Below are positions 1 to 12,394 of a stretch of DNA of 64,000 nt, in pieces. Source of the stretch: Omphiscola glabra (lineage: Eukaryota > Mollusca > Gastropoda > Lymnaeidae); contig OZ024810.1 of NCBI GenBank assembly GCA_964017045.1, positions 778,111-842,110 of the forward strand, in the 5' to 3' direction. A program made the position numbers and the translations under genes. The notes under the pieces were generated by a model. The model ran no database searches, was not told where the DNA came from, and was given only the letters and a program-made list of their open reading frames with translations. Within the stretch, counting starts at the first letter, position 1; the number at the start of each line of letters is the position of its first letter.

Positions 1-56
1 AGCAATGGACTCAGAGCAATGAACTCAGAGCAATGAACTCAGAGCAATGGACTCAG
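1..56. repeat. 14-bp tandem repeat, 4 copies
   Basis: Four in-register copies of agcaatgRactcag open the window, so the array probably continues to the left. The copies differ only at one A/G site. The next 280 bp to position 342 are unique and show no gene. Confidence 0.9.
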
Positions 57-342
57 AGCATTGGGGTTAGAGTTAGTTGAAGACACATTAACTGATGTTT
101 TGACGTATGCAAGAAGAGTTCCTCTCAGTTTATGAAACTAATCTCTGAAGTGAAACATTGTCCCATTTCATTTGGGCTCAAATGTCTGACCTATTGCCCA
201 TTGCCCAGTTCCTAAGCCCCCCCCTCCAACACATTAATCATTTCCCACCATTCAACCCATGAACATCAACCTCTATAAACCAAGACAACATCTTTTACCC
301 ATCCTTCATTCCATTCCTCTCCCACCCTACTTTCCCTTTTAG

Positions 343-476
343 ACTTTTCCCCCTTGGATATTATCACCGACCTTTCCCCCGTGGATATTATCACCGACCT
401 TTCCCCCGTGGATATTATCACTGACCTTTGCCCCGTGGATATTATCACCGAACCTTCCCCCGTGGATATTATCACC
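343..476. repeat. 27-bp tandem repeat, about 5 copies
   Basis: The word tggatattatcaccgac recurs every 27 bp, with C-rich spacers in between. Because 27 is a multiple of three, both strands stay open for short stretches. I see no sign of coding. Confidence 0.9.
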
Positions 477-921
477 AACAGCCGTCATTAAACTATGGTC
501 TCCTACAGAGACTCTTCCTATATTACCCCACCACCCCTTGCTACACAGACTCCCCTAAATCACCCCAGCCCCCACCCCTTGCTACACTATCCCTACACTA
601 CCCACCGCCCCAAATCCTCTTTTTTCCCTACGCCAATTTTTGTACCCAAACTTCAAACAGATGGAAGTAAATTAAAAAAAAGAAAAGAAAAAAAAAGAAG
701 AGTGTATTTGAAAAATGAACTCTCTAAACCTGATCACATTTATGCTGGGACCTTCTTTTACCCTCGACGCCAACTCTTCAATTAAATTGCTATCTTTAGG
801 ACGCTATTTCTGCTCCCAACACGTGATCTAGCCCAGCACGTGGACTGCGTGAATGGCGATCATTATGAGAGCTGGTATTTTTAACCCAGCGAAAACTCAT
901 TCAGTAGTTTCTGACATTTAC
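477..921. other. Unannotated interval, C-rich then A-rich
   Basis: A pyrimidine-rich half contains a short direct repeat of ccaccccttgctacac. A purine run follows at about 672-705, then unique DNA with two CACGTG words. No gene or RNA is recognised. Confidence 0.5.
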
Positions 922-1045
922 AGCGTGTTAGTTAGTTAAAGCGTGGCAGTCGGTTCAACGTGACAGTTACAGCGTGACAGTTAGTTACAGCGGGGCATTT
1001 AGTTACAGCGTGACAGTCAGTTACATCGTGACAGTTAGTTACATA
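922..1045. repeat. Degenerate 18-19-bp tandem repeat
   Basis: The word agttacagcgtgacagt recurs about six times with indels and substitutions. It directly abuts the next, cleaner array, suggesting an older array beside a younger one. Confidence 0.7.
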
Positions 1046-1212
1046 TACAAACAGCTTATCAACACCAGATACAAACAGCTTATCAACACCAGATACAAAC
1101 AGCTTATCAACACCAGCTACAAACAGCTTATCAACACCAGATACAAACAGCTTATCAACACCAGCTTCAAACAGCTTATAAACACCAGCTTCAAACAGCT
1201 TATAAACACCAC
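1046..1212. repeat. 24-bp tandem repeat, 7 copies
   Basis: tacaaacagcttatcaac recurs at 1046, 1070, 1094, 1118, 1142, 1166 and 1190. The last two copies share a T for A change at the second base and a later change, which indicates local copy-to-copy amplification. The 24-bp unit is an accidental 8-residue open frame. Confidence 0.93.
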
Positions 1213-1474
1213 ATTGCTAGCACCGTTAAAATGCAAAGAGAAAAGAGTCCCCAAAACAACATCATCAGCGTTAATGACATACATCATCTTGGCCAGCTAG
1301 ATACTACACAATCGTACAATCACAATCACGTATCAATCCACTATGAATGACCGCATCTATGAAGTCGGCTACTAGAAACAACAAGCGACTTCACCGACAA
1401 CCAAACAACTATCCAATCAAGATGACCAGCGGTACCTATATATTCTCACAATGACGTACTTTAATTTTTTTTTC

Positions 1475-1602
1475 GGGATCCAATCTTTTGAGATCCCAAC
1501 CCCATGGGTCCCTGGGTTCCCGAAGTTCCAAGTTGTGACATCGCCCGTTTGTCAATCCCCTATGGGTCCCCGGAATCACAAGTTGTGACATCGCCCGGTT
1601 TG
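1475..1602. repeat. Short hairpin followed by a diverged ~50-bp duplication
   Basis: gggatc at 1475 pairs with gatccc at 1493-1498. Two copies of a segment ending agttgtgacatcgcccg follow (about 1499-1551 and 1555-1602). The function is unknown; it may be the end of an old mobile element. Confidence 0.5.
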
Positions 1603-1679
1603 TGACACATTCCTAGACTTAAAAATAGCGCTGACGACTGTATTCAAGAAGACAATGTCACATTGATTTTACACTCACA

Positions 1680-2045
1680 CACATAGACACACTCTCTCTC
1701 TTTCTCTCTCTCTCTCTCTCCCTCTCTCTCTATAGCCCTCTCTCTCTAGCCCTCTCTCTCTAGCCCTATCTCTCGCTCTGTCTCTAGCTCTCTTTCTCTC
1801 TACATGTCTCTATCTTTGTCTCTATCGCTCTCTATCGCACTTACTCACGCATACAACTCTCTCCCCTTCTCTCTCTTTCTCTCTATTTATATCTCTCTCT
1901 TTCTCTCTATTTATATCTCTCTCTTTCTCTCTATTTATATCTCTCTCTTTCAGGCACACTTTTTCGCTCATTCTATCCATTTCCTTTTTCTTTTGATTTT
2001 TCTTTCTCAATCTCTCTCTGTCACTCTAATCCCCCCCCCCCCCGC
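1680..2045. repeat. CT-rich microsatellite with a nested 24-bp unit and a poly-C end
   Basis: Interrupted (CT)n runs across the interval. At about 1876-1950 a 24-bp unit containing tctctatttata is repeated three times. A run of 14 or more C lies near 2030-2044. It is simple sequence with no coding content. Confidence 0.9.
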
Positions 2046-2204
2046 CTCTATCTCTCTCACTCTCCTACGGAGAGCTACATACGACACGATCTGACCTTGA
2101 CAGCGGTTTTTGCTCTCATATGTCCAGGGTTTGCTTTTATTTATGGCCATAATTTTGTGACCCCTGTGTACTCCTTCTTGAAGGTCTACCATGGTGACAG
2201 AAAC

Positions 2205-3362
2205 TGTCACATTACCACAATGTCACATAACCACAATGTCACATAACCACAATGTCACATAACCACAATGTCACATACCCACATGCCACCAAGCCACAAT
2301 GTCACATAACCACAATGCCACATAACCAAAATGTCACGTAACCTCAATGTCACATAACCACACTGCCACGTAACCAAAATGTCACGTAACCACAATGTGA
2401 CATAACAACAATGTGACATAACCACAATGTCACGTAACCACAATGTCACGTAACCACAATGTCACGTAACCACTATGTCACGTAACCGCAATGTCACATA
2501 ACCACAATGTCACGTAACCACAATGTCACATAACCACAATGCCACATAACCAAAATGTAACAAAGCCACAATGTGACATAACCACAATGCCATATAACCA
2601 CAATGTCACATAACCACAATGTCACATAACCACAATGTCACATAACCACAATGTCACATAACCACAATGTCACATAACCACAATGTCACTTACCCACAAT
2701 GTCACATACCCACATGCCACAAAGCCACAATGTCACATAACCACAATGCCACATAACCACAATGTCACGTAACCTCAATGTCACATACCCACATGTAACA
2801 AAGCCACAATGTCACATAACCACATGTCACAAAGCCACAATGTGACATAGCCACAATGTCACATCACCACACTGCCACATAACCACAATATCACATAAAC
2901 ACACTGTCACGTAACCACAATGTGACATAACAACAATGTGACATAACCACAATGTCACGTAACCACAATGTCACGTAACCACAATGTCACGTAACCACAA
3001 TGTCACGTAACCACAATGTCACGTAACCACTATGTCACGTAACCGCGATGTCACATAACCACAATGTCACGTAACCACAATGCCACATAACCACAATGCC
3101 ACATAACCACAATGTCACAAAGCCACAATGTGACATAACCACAATGCCACATAACCACAATGTCACGTAACCACAATGTCACAAAGCCACAATGTGACAT
3201 AACCACAATGTCACATAACCACAATGCCACATAACCACAATGCCACATAACCACAATGTCACATAACCACAATGCCACGTAACCACAATGCCACATAACC
3301 ACAATGCCACATAAACACAATGTCGCATAACCACAATGTCACGTAACCACAATGTCACAAAG
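2205..3362. repeat. 16-bp tandem repeat, about 72 copies
   Basis: cacaatgtcacataac recurs with few indels. Common variants are cacgtaac for cacataac, gccac for gtcac, and aaagcc for ataacc. Variant combinations recur in blocks, which suggests higher-order duplication. The minus-strand frames of 64 and 89 codons simply translate the repeat over three units and are not genes. Confidence 0.96.
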
Positions 3363-3997
3363 CAAGGTTTTTTACGATCAATTTCTTTTACGTTTTTTTT
3401 AAATTAAAATAACATCGAATCCATTTAAACTGGATAACTCCCACTACAAATCCATGACAATGCTTAACTGGATAACTTCACATGTATCCCATCATTCGTA
3501 GCGTATGCAGCGTTGTTTCCCTTTGAGCCGGGTAACCATAGACGTTTCCATTTGTCAAATGTATAATGTCACACCCAATTCTTAAATTCTGAATCTAATT
3601 TTAACGCATTGGATTGAGAGTAGACATTTGACCTTTGACAAGATTGCATTTAAATCTCAGCCTCCTTTAAAAAAAATAAAAAAATTATTCCGTGACCTAA
3701 TTAGACGCCATTTTTCCCCAGACGCCTCTTGCTGAATTTCTGTTGGTTAAAACTGACGTCTTGAACCCGTGGTGTTTCGCCATCTTTGTCTTCCCTAGTG
3801 GATTCAAATGATCTATCTGTATTATATGAATATAAGTGAAATAGTTCAGTACGCCTCGGGGAGTGGGGAGGGGGCTGGATGTATGGTAATATGGTCGTTA
3901 ACGGCCTTGACATTAAAGTATGACGAAACAATTAATTTGTACATGTCAGTTAGGCTTGAGTCGTAGATGTACATGTACATTGAAAACTAGGTGTGCT
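3363..3997. other. Unannotated unique interval
   Basis: Mostly A+T-rich unique DNA with A/T homopolymers near 3670. A purine-rich stretch lies at about 3860-3880. No gene, RNA or mobile-element end is recognised. Confidence 0.5.
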
Positions 3998-4135
3998 ATT
4001 CATAGACATCTAATTTTATATCTTCATAGACAACTATTTGTACATCTTCATAGACAACTATTTGTACATATTCCTAGACAGCTTGTCGCACATATTGTTT
4101 GGCATCTAGTCATAGATATTGACAAACAACCAGTT
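3998..4135. repeat. 24-bp degenerate tandem repeat
   Basis: catagacaactatttgtac recurs about five times, clean in the middle and decayed at both edges. It is followed closely by the 25-bp array. Confidence 0.75.
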
Positions 4136-4150
4136 GTAAATAGTGATTAC

Positions 4151-4942
4151 CTTATCGAACAGCTACATTATCTTATCTGACCAATGATACATTTATCTTA
4201 TCTGACCAATCATACATTTATCTTATCTGACCAATGATACATTTATCTTATCTGACCAATGATACATTTATCTTATCTGACCAATGATACATTTATCTTA
4301 TCTGACCAATGATACATTTATCTTATCTGACCAATGATACATTTATCTTATCTGACCAATGATACATTTATCTTATCTGACCAATGTTACATTTATCTTA
4401 TCTACACAGTGATACATTTATCTTATCTGATCAATGATATATTTATCTTATCTGACCAAAGATACATTTATATTATCTGACCAATGATACATTTATGTTA
4501 TCTGACCAATGATACATTTATCTTATCTGCCCAATGATACATTTATCTTATCTGACCAATGATACATTTATCTTATCTGACCAATGATACATTTATCTTA
4601 TCTGACCAATGATACATTTATCTTATCTGACCAATGATACATTTATCTTATCTGACCAATGATACATTTATCTTACCTGGCCAATGATACATTTATCTTA
4701 CCTGGCCAATGATGCATTTAACTTATCTGACCAATGATACATTTATCTTATCTGACCAATGATACATTTATCTTACATGGCCAATGCTATATTTATCTTA
4801 TCTGACCAATGATACATTAATTTTACCTGGCCAATGATACTAACTTATCTGACCAATGATACATTTATCTTACCTGGCCAATGATACATTTATCTTACCT
4901 GGCCAATGATACATTTATCTTACCTGGCCAATGATACATTAC
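4151..4942. repeat. 25-bp tandem repeat, about 32 copies
   Basis: acatttatcttatctgacca recurs every 25 bp. A cluster of acctggcc variants is confined to the right third, so copies were spread locally. The core acat-ctt-tctgacca is shared with the following 24-bp array. Confidence 0.95.
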
Positions 4943-4959
4943 TTTAGTTGACATATGAT

Positions 4960-5275
4960 ACGTATTTATTTTTCTAACAAATGCTACATAACTGAAAAAT
5001 TATACATTGCCTTATATGACCACTGCTACATTACCTTTTCTGACCACTGCTACATTACCTTTTCTGACCACTGCTACATGACCTTTTCTGACCACTGCTA
5101 CGTTACCTTTTCTGACCACTGCTACATTACCTTTTCTGACCACTGCTACATGACCTTTCTTGCTACTGCTACATGACCTTTTCTGACCACTGCTACATGA
5201 CCTTTTCTGACCACTGCTACATTACCTTTTCTGACCACTGCTACATTGCCTCTTCTGACCAGTGCTACACTGGTG
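4960..5275. repeat. 24-bp tandem repeat, about 11 clean copies
   Basis: gctacattaccttttctgac recurs every 24 bp after a decayed lead-in (4960-5020). The unit is recognisably the preceding 25-bp unit with one base lost and several substitutions. Confidence 0.93.
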
Positions 5276-6257
5276 TAACAAGGTAACTCACATTCCCTAT
5301 CATAATGTAAGATCAGTGCTGCCAATGACGCGGCAATCGGCATAGCCTCCCCTTTCGGATATTCATGTTGAATATTTGATCAAGTCAATACTTTTTTGTT
5401 ATTGCAATTACTCTAATGCATTCTCTCCCCTGTGATGCCCGGGGCACAGCGGGACAGTGCCAGTGGCTCTTTGACGTCACCACCGTCGAGAGTGAACCAA
5501 TGTCATGCCGGAGGTTCTCATATTGTTTTTTCGAATGAAAAAGTGAAAAAAAAAACGGCTATACGTATTAAAATATTTGGGGCTTTTTAAAAAGAATTGT
5601 ATTCCCTGCCCCGCCCCGCCCCCCCCCCCCCCGAACTAAGCGAAAACCCCTCAACACCCCCCTCCCCCTAAAGAAACCATGCCAGTGATCTGATGATAAC
5701 ATTATTTACATGGTTCAGTCTCTTTATTGTTAGTATTTCATACCCGATAAATCATTTTTACCACTGAAAATATGATCATATCAATTTATATCCAGCAATA
5801 ACTTCTTTACATATCTGATTCACTCTTGGCAACTTTATTGTTCCATTTGCGCACCATCATTCGCGCACCTTTTTTTCTCTTTCACATGCAGTTCCTTCTA
5901 CCAATTTCGCAACAAAATTCTTAGGGCTTGAAAGAAATTATATTGTAATTGTGAATTCAATACCGTGCAAACTGAAATTCCCGATAACTGCGCCAGATGA
6001 AAGTCTAAAATATACCTCAAGTGCGTTTGGTGCGTACCCGTACTATTTTTATTGTGTTCTATGGAAATAGTCTCAAGTTACATTTTTAAAAAAAATCAGC
6101 GGTGTCAAAGGGGGTGGGGTATTAAAACATTAACATAGTTCAGAGGCGTAAACATGTTACGTAGTTTACCTATTGGATGGGGTTAGGGGAAATACTTTTT
6201 TGGAGTTCTTATAAAATGCATGACTTGAATGCATGTTTTGTCAGTTATCTTCCACCA
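5276..6257. other. Unannotated unique interval with a poly-C tract
   Basis: About 980 bp of unique DNA. It holds a CRE-like ttgacgtcacc near 5471, a C-run of about 14 at 5618-5632 and A+T-rich DNA. No open frame of interest is seen. Confidence 0.5.
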
Positions 6258-6893
6258 CGTACTGTGTACGCCACATTGTGGGTGGGAAGTCACCATACTG
6301 TGTACGCCACATTGTGGGTGGGAAGTCACCGTACTGTGTACGCCACATTGTGGGTGGGAAGTCACCGTACTGTGTACGCCACATTGTGGGTGGGAAGTCA
6401 CCGTACTGTGTACGCCACATTGTGGGTGGGAAGTCACCGTACTGTGTATGCCACATTGTGGGTGGTAAGTCACCGTACTGTGTACGCCACATTGTGGGTG
6501 GGAAGTCACCGTACTGTGTACGTCACATTGTGGGTGGGAAGTCACCGTACTGTGTACGCCACATTGTGGGTGGGAAGTCACCGTACTGTGTACGCCACAT
6601 TGTGGGTGGGAAGTCACCGTACTGTGTACGCCACATTGTGGGTGGGAAGTCACCGTACTGTGTACGCCACATTGTGGGTGGGAAGTCACCGTACTGTGTA
6701 CGCCACATTGTGGGTGGGAAGTCACCGTACTGTGTACGCCACATTGTGGGTGGGAAGTCACCGTACTGTGTACGCCACAGTTTGGGTGGGAAGTCCCCGT
6801 ACTGTGTACACCACAGTTTGGGTGGGAAGTCCCCGTACTGTGTACGCCACATTTTGGGTGGGACGTCACCGTACTGTGTACGCCACAGTTTGG
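6258..6893. repeat. 36-bp tandem repeat, about 18 copies
   Basis: gtgtacgccacattgtggg recurs every 36 bp with very few changes. The last four copies carry a diverged variant (cacagtttggg). Since 36 is divisible by three and the unit lacks stops in most frames, five overlapping open frames of 79-300 codons appear on both strands. This marks a repeat, not a gene. Confidence 0.96.
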
Positions 6894-7055
6894 CGGACTA
6901 TAACTAGTGAATTTATAAAACCTAGTGTTAGCTAAGACTCCGTTATTGCTGGATGTTGTGTGCCACAAACTGTATAGTATAGTATTGTATATTATTGTAT
7001 AGTATTTTATTTTATTGTTCCAAACAAACCCTTGCCGAGATCCCCATTTTTCAAA
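6894..7055. other. Short A+T-rich spacer
   Basis: Includes a tatagtat-type simple run at about 6975-7010. No gene is seen. Confidence 0.5.
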
Positions 7056-7208
7056 CACGCCACTGCTTGCCATCAAACACTCCATTGCTTGCCATCAAAC
7101 ACTCCATTGCTTGCCATCAAACACTCCATTGCTTGCCATCAAACACTCCATTGATTGCCATCAAACACTACATTGCTTGCCATCAAACACGTCATTGCTT
7201 GCCATCAA
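7056..7208. repeat. 22-bp tandem repeat, 7 copies
   Basis: ttgcttgccatcaaacac recurs every 22 bp. It runs without a spacer into the next array: the last copy changes mid-unit into the 38-bp unit. Confidence 0.93.
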
Positions 7209-7862
7209 TATCAGCGAGTCTAAGGGACTGTAGTGTTTGGTCACAATATCAGCGAGTCTAAGGGACTGTAGTGTTTGGTCACAATATCAGCGAGTCTGAG
7301 GGACTGTAGTGTTTGGTCACAATATCAGCGAGTCTAAGGGACTGTAGTGTTTGGTCACAATATCAGCGAGTCTAAGGGACTGTAGTGTTTGGTCACAATA
7401 TCAGCGAGTCTAAGGGACTGTAGTGTTTGGTCACAATATCAGCGAGTCTAAGGGACTGTAGTGTTTGGTCACAATATCAGCGAGTCTGCGGGACTGTAGT
7501 GTTTGGTCACAATATCAGCACGTCTGAGGGACTGTAGTGTTTGGTCACAATATCAGCAAGTCTGAGGGACTGTAGTGTTTGGTCACAATATCAGCGAGTC
7601 TGTGGGACTGTAGTGTTTGGTCACAATATCAGCAAGTCTGAGGGACTGTAGTGTTTGGTCACAATATCAGCAAGTCTAAGGGACTGTAGTGTTTGGCTAC
7701 AATATCAGCAAGTCTAAGGGACTGTATTGTTTGGCTACAATATCAGCAAGTCTAAGGGACTGTAGTGTTTGGCTACAATATCAGCAAGTCTAAGGGACTG
7801 TAGTGTTTGGCTACAATATCAGCAAGTCTAAGGGACGGTAGTGTTTGGCTACAATATCAGAG
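7206..7862. repeat. 38-bp tandem repeat, about 17 copies
   Basis: aatatcagcgagtctaaggg recurs every 38 bp. Copies to the left end ggtcac, while the last six or so end ggctac and carry gcaagtc. Variants are therefore spatially sorted along the array. Confidence 0.96.
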
Positions 7863-8059
7863 AGTCCCTTTGGGCCCCAAGTCTCACTTGATTTCATGCG
7901 TCACCGAGACAGATGGATACTTTAGGGACTGCCGAGATAAATAACGTACTCTTACCAGGAAGTTCTGGCCTCAAGGTCAAGGGCGTGGCATTGTTCCAGA
8001 GTCTAATCTCAAATAGTTTCATTTATCCCAAGAGTATGTTTCGGAATTTGAGTATCATT

Positions 8060-8345
8060 TGTTATTTGGTGTCATTTCTTTGACAGTGTCATGTCTCTAT
8101 TTGTTATTTTTCCATGAACAGCTCTCAGTCCAGTTAGTGTTATTTGCTGCGCTGGTACTTTTGTATCCTATAAGTGTCATTTCTCATAGGAGTGTTATTT
8201 CTCAAACGAGTGTAATTTTTCATAGGAGTGTCATTTCTCAAATCATTGCCATGTGTCCATTGTGTGTCTTTTGTGATTTTTTTTTCGTTGGTTTTATTTT
8301 CCCTCGTTATTAGTCCAATACGTGTCATTTATGAGAGCAGTGTCA
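8060..8345. repeat. Degenerate ~18-bp repeat
   Basis: gtgtcatttctcatagga-like words recur irregularly, most clearly at 8165-8245. An 84-codon open frame over it has no recognisable domain. Confidence 0.5.
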
Positions 8346-8479
8346 ATTATTCCGTGAGTTATAAATAAACTCATCATTTCCCTAACAGCAACCTCCACAA
8401 TACTCTCACATTTGTAAAGTCTACCACACCTACCTCCCTACACCACCACTAGATATCTAGCACCCTTTCTATCCACAGC

Positions 8480-9126
8480 CTGACCCACTCGCAACTCTCC
8501 CCGATTCACAACTCACCTCCATTCACAACCCTCCTTCAATCACAACCCTCCTTTACTCACAACCCTCCTTTACTCACAACCCTCTTTTACTCACAACCCT
8601 CCTCCATTCACCACCCACCTCCATTCACAACCCGACTTCATTCACAACCCACCTCCATTCACAACCCTACTCCACTCACAGCCCTCCTCCACTCACAGCC
8701 CTCCTTCGCTCACAACCCACCTCCATTCACAACCCACCTCCATTCACAACCAACCTCCATTCACAACCCACCTCCATTCACAACCCTCCTTCATTCTCAA
8801 CCCACCTCCATTCACAACCCTCCTTTACTCACAACCCACCTCCATTCACAACCCACCTCTATTCACAACCCACATGCATTCACAACCCACCTCTATTCAC
8901 AACCCACATGCATTCACAACCCACCTCCATTCACAACCCACCTCATTCACAACCCACCTCCATTCACAACCCACCTCCATTCACAATCCACCTCCATTCA
9001 CAACCCTACTCCACTCACAGCCCACCTCCATTCACAACCCACCTCCATTCACAACCCTACTCCACTCACAGCCCACCTCCATTCACAACCCTACTCCACT
9101 CACAGCCCACCTCCATTCACAACCCT
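8480..9126. repeat. 17-bp tandem repeat with 34-bp higher-order units, about 38 copies
   Basis: ccacctccattcacaac recurs. Near the right end it alternates with cctactccactcacag, giving a 34-bp dimer. Open frames of 78-93 codons are by-products. Confidence 0.94.
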
Positions 9127-9704
9127 CGTCATGTACAGCGATGAATTTAGTTTAATTGGGTATTGGTCGTAGCATATGCGGCACTGTTCCCCATGCTGAA
9201 GGTCCGGGGTCAGCGAACTGTTTTAGCAATTAACCAACATACATGTTAACTCGGCATTGTATCCCGATGTGAAATGAAGAAAATCATGGAACATTTCCAT
9301 TCAAAATGTTTTATTAAATATGTCCAAACAATTATAAATATCAGATACTTACATAAGTAATAATTTGTCAAAAAAGTAAATTAATAAAATCATTATTACG
9401 GAACAAAAGTAATTTTAAATTTTGAAAAGAAAAAAAAAGTTTTTTTTTTATGCTGTGACGTCACATGGGATATTTTTGTTTGTTTTTTGTTTTTGTTTGT
9501 TTTTTGTTTTTGTTTTTTCAAATCATAAAAGTTTTGATCCTGACTTTGTCGTTGCGTAATTGATTTCATTGCTTCGTTTCTGTGTTCATTTGAGTGAGAG
9601 ATTTTTGTTTACAAAGGTCAGATGTCAAATGTCTTTGCAAATGCAGCAACATTTTGTCTGTGAAATGTACTGATTTTCATTTAGTGTTTCTCACTTTGAG
9701 GGCA
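9127..9704. other. Unannotated A+T-rich interval
   Basis: Unique DNA with a run of gttttttg words at about 9470-9520 and one tgacgtcaca word near 9455. No gene is recognised. Confidence 0.5.
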
Positions 9705-10217
9705 TACTCCCCCTGTGTGGGTGTCTGTCTATTGTAAAGATGTATACCCCCTGTGAGGGTGTCTATCTATTGTAAAGATGTATACCCCCTGTGAGGGTGT
9801 ATATCTACTGTAGAGATGTCTACCCCCTGTGAGGGTGTATATCTACTGTAGAGATGTCTACCCCCTGTGAGGGTGTCTATCTACTGTAGAGATGTCTACC
9901 CCCTGTGAGGGTGTCTATCTACTGTAGAGATGTCTACCCCCTGTGAGGGTGTCCATCTACTGTAGAGATGTCTACCCCCTGTGAGGGTGTATATCTACTG
10001 TATAGATGTCTACCCCCTGTGAGGGTGTCTATCTACTGTAGAGATGTCTACCCCCTGTGAGGGTGTCTATCTACTGTAGAGATGTCTACCCCCTGTAAGG
10101 GTGTCCATCTACTGTAGAGATGTCTACCCCCTGCGAGGGTGTATATCTAATGTAGAGATGTCTACCCCCTGTGAGGGTGTCTATCTACTGTAGAGATGTC
10201 TACCCCCTGTGAGGGTG
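9705..10217. repeat. 38-bp tandem repeat, about 13 copies
   Basis: tgtagagatgtctaccccct recurs every 38 bp. The first two copies are the most diverged (attgtaaagatgtata), so the left edge is older. A 22-bp array follows about 20 bp downstream. Confidence 0.95.
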
Positions 10218-10237
10218 TCCACAAGAAGCATAAACAT

Positions 10238-10390
10238 TTAATTGACACGTACACACCGTGTGCTTGACACGTACACGCCGTGTGATTGGCACGTGCACAC
10301 CGTGTGATTGACACGTACACACCGTGTGATTGACACGTACACACCGTGTGATTGACACGTACACACCGTGTGATTGACACGTACACACTG
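10238..10390. repeat. 22-bp tandem repeat, 7 copies
   Basis: gacacgtacacaccgtgtg recurs every 22 bp. Each unit contains the imperfect dyad cacgtacacaccgtg, so hairpins are possible. Confidence 0.94.
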
Positions 10391-10464
10391 GTCAGCCGAA
10401 AAAGATCAACATGTTACTCAGTGACACTAGAGTCCTGCTCGTCTGTTGACATTGTACATGCCCT

Positions 10465-10775
10465 TCCTCGTTTGTATCCCACAACACACATCATGGTTGT
10501 GTTTTGACCCACTACACACGCCATGGCTGTGTTTTTGACCAATTACTCACGTCGTAGCAGTGTTTTAGCCTACTGTACACCATATGTTCGTGTTTTGGCT
10601 TACTACACACGTCCCGTCAGCGTTATGACCTACTACACACAACCACCCTGCGTGTTTGACCTACTACACACGTCCTGTCCGTGTTGTGACCTACTTACCA
10701 AGTCCCCTCCGTGTTGTGACCTGTTACACACATCCTGACCGTTTTGTGATCTACATAACAGGTACGACCTATATT
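10465..10775. repeat. Degenerate ~30-bp tandem repeat
   Basis: gacctactacacacgtcc recurs about nine times with unit lengths of 29 to 32 bp. It is an old array with indels. Confidence 0.8.
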
Positions 10776-11365
10776 TCATAGCTCACCCTTGCCTTCGTTT
10801 ATTATCCTTGCATTTTTTTTACCTGGACACACGTGCCTACGTCATCGGTTTGAGGACAATCGATAACTCGTGTGTACACCACACTGGAACCTGGACATGA
10901 CGAGGGCGCAGTGAGGGGGGTTGTTTGAGGGCGTGGGGAAGTAAAGAGAGCGGGGGGGTCGGAGTGAGGGACAGTGAAGTAATAAAGCAGGGAGTCATGT
11001 TGCGGGGAGTGATGAAGAGGAAAGGTATGAAACGAGGTGTGGGGCTGTAGGGAGCTGGAGGGCTTAATTTCATATAAAACGCATAGCTTATTTTGGGTCG
11101 AGCTCTGAAATAGCATTAGCATTGATAATGTATGCATGACAGAGTTGTGAATCAAGCTGTTGTAACATTATTAGACCTGGCCATGATATAATTGACAACC
11201 CCCCCTCCCCTTCTCACCTCCCTCTCCTACGCCACTGCATCTTGTGACTGAGGAATCACATGTCAATCATACAACGTTGTTTCATGTTTTATCCACACAT
11301 GTACATATAACATGTACACAATACACGGTACAGGTGTACATCAAACTTGTCCATCATGCTCCTTG
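10776..11365. other. Unannotated interval with a possible MITE end
   Basis: Unique DNA with purine-rich blocks. The word ctacgccactg at 11227-11237, the reverse complement of cagtggcgtag, also occurs at 59004-59014. It may be a short inverted-repeat element terminus. Confidence 0.4.
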
Positions 11366-11925
11366 TCTGACCACTGGTACAGATCCACATCTAACCACTG
11401 GTACAGTTCCACATCCAACTACTGGTACATATCCACATCCAACTACTGGTACATATCCACATCCAACTACTGGTACATATCTACATCTAACCACTGGTAC
11501 AGATCCACATCTAACCACTGGTATAGCTCCACATCTAACCACTGGTACAGCTTCACATTTATCCACTGGTACAGATCCACATCTAACCACTGGTACAGAT
11601 CCACATCTAACCACTGGTACAGATCCACATCTAACGACTGGTACAACTTCACATTTATCCACTGGTACAGCTCCACATATAACCACTGGTACAGTTCACA
11701 TCTAACTACTGGTACAGCTCCGTATCTACCCACTGGTACAGATCCACATCCAACTACTTGTATAGCTCCACATCTAACCACTGGCACATCTTCCTATCTA
11801 ACCACTGGTACAGCTTCACATTTATACATTGGTACAGCTCTGTATCTAACCACTAATACAACTTCACCTATAACCACTGGTATAGCTCCACGTCTAACTA
11901 CTGGCACAGCTGCACACATAACTTC
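11366..11925. repeat. 24-bp tandem repeat, about 23 copies
   Basis: ccactggtacagatccac recurs every 24 bp, decaying toward the right. Plus- and minus-strand open frames of 106-214 codons merely read the 8-codon unit. Confidence 0.95.
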
Positions 11926-12014
11926 CCACATATCGTCGGTACAGTTGTTACAGTAAAGGTAACATGTTCTGCATGCTCCAATGCTAAAGCTTGTTACATA
12001 TTGTTACGTACCAT

Positions 12015-12062
12015 TGTAAGATTAGTTGTAAGATTGGTTGTAAGATTAGTTGTAAGATTACA
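12015..12062. repeat. 13-bp tandem repeat, about 4 copies
   Basis: ttagttgtaagat recurs four times. Unique A+T-rich DNA follows to 12395, with a short (CA) run near 12340 and a decayed tacaatgttg repeat at about 12278-12330. Confidence 0.85.
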
Positions 12063-12394
12063 TAATTTAATCTCTAATTTAATTAAATGGCTGGTTCTAA
12101 AACAGTAGACAACAAAAGACGATACCATATGTTAAATACAGTAACAAAGAATACGATACTGAAACCAGGGCTAATTACAATTAATACATTTTCGTATCTT
12201 AATGATACATTTCAAAATCCAAAGAAATATAATTAAAGCTATCGACTTACAGTTACAGAATAATGATTGGCTTGTACCGGTACAATGTTGAAGAAGATAC
12301 AATGTTGTAGAAAGGTACAATGATAAAAAGGTATCTACACACACACACACCGTAAACAAATCTAGTAGCAAAAATAACACACACTCAAAATAGA

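Noticed and set aside
6177..7085. Opposed open frames of 252 and 300 codons as genes
   Set aside because: They are readings of the 36-bp repeat in different frames and on both strands. Simultaneous openness in five frames is what a stop-free unit divisible by three produces.
9705..10217. CRISPR-like direct repeats of 38 bp
   Set aside because: Units are contiguous with no variable spacers, and there are no cas genes. The surrounding DNA is animal-like.
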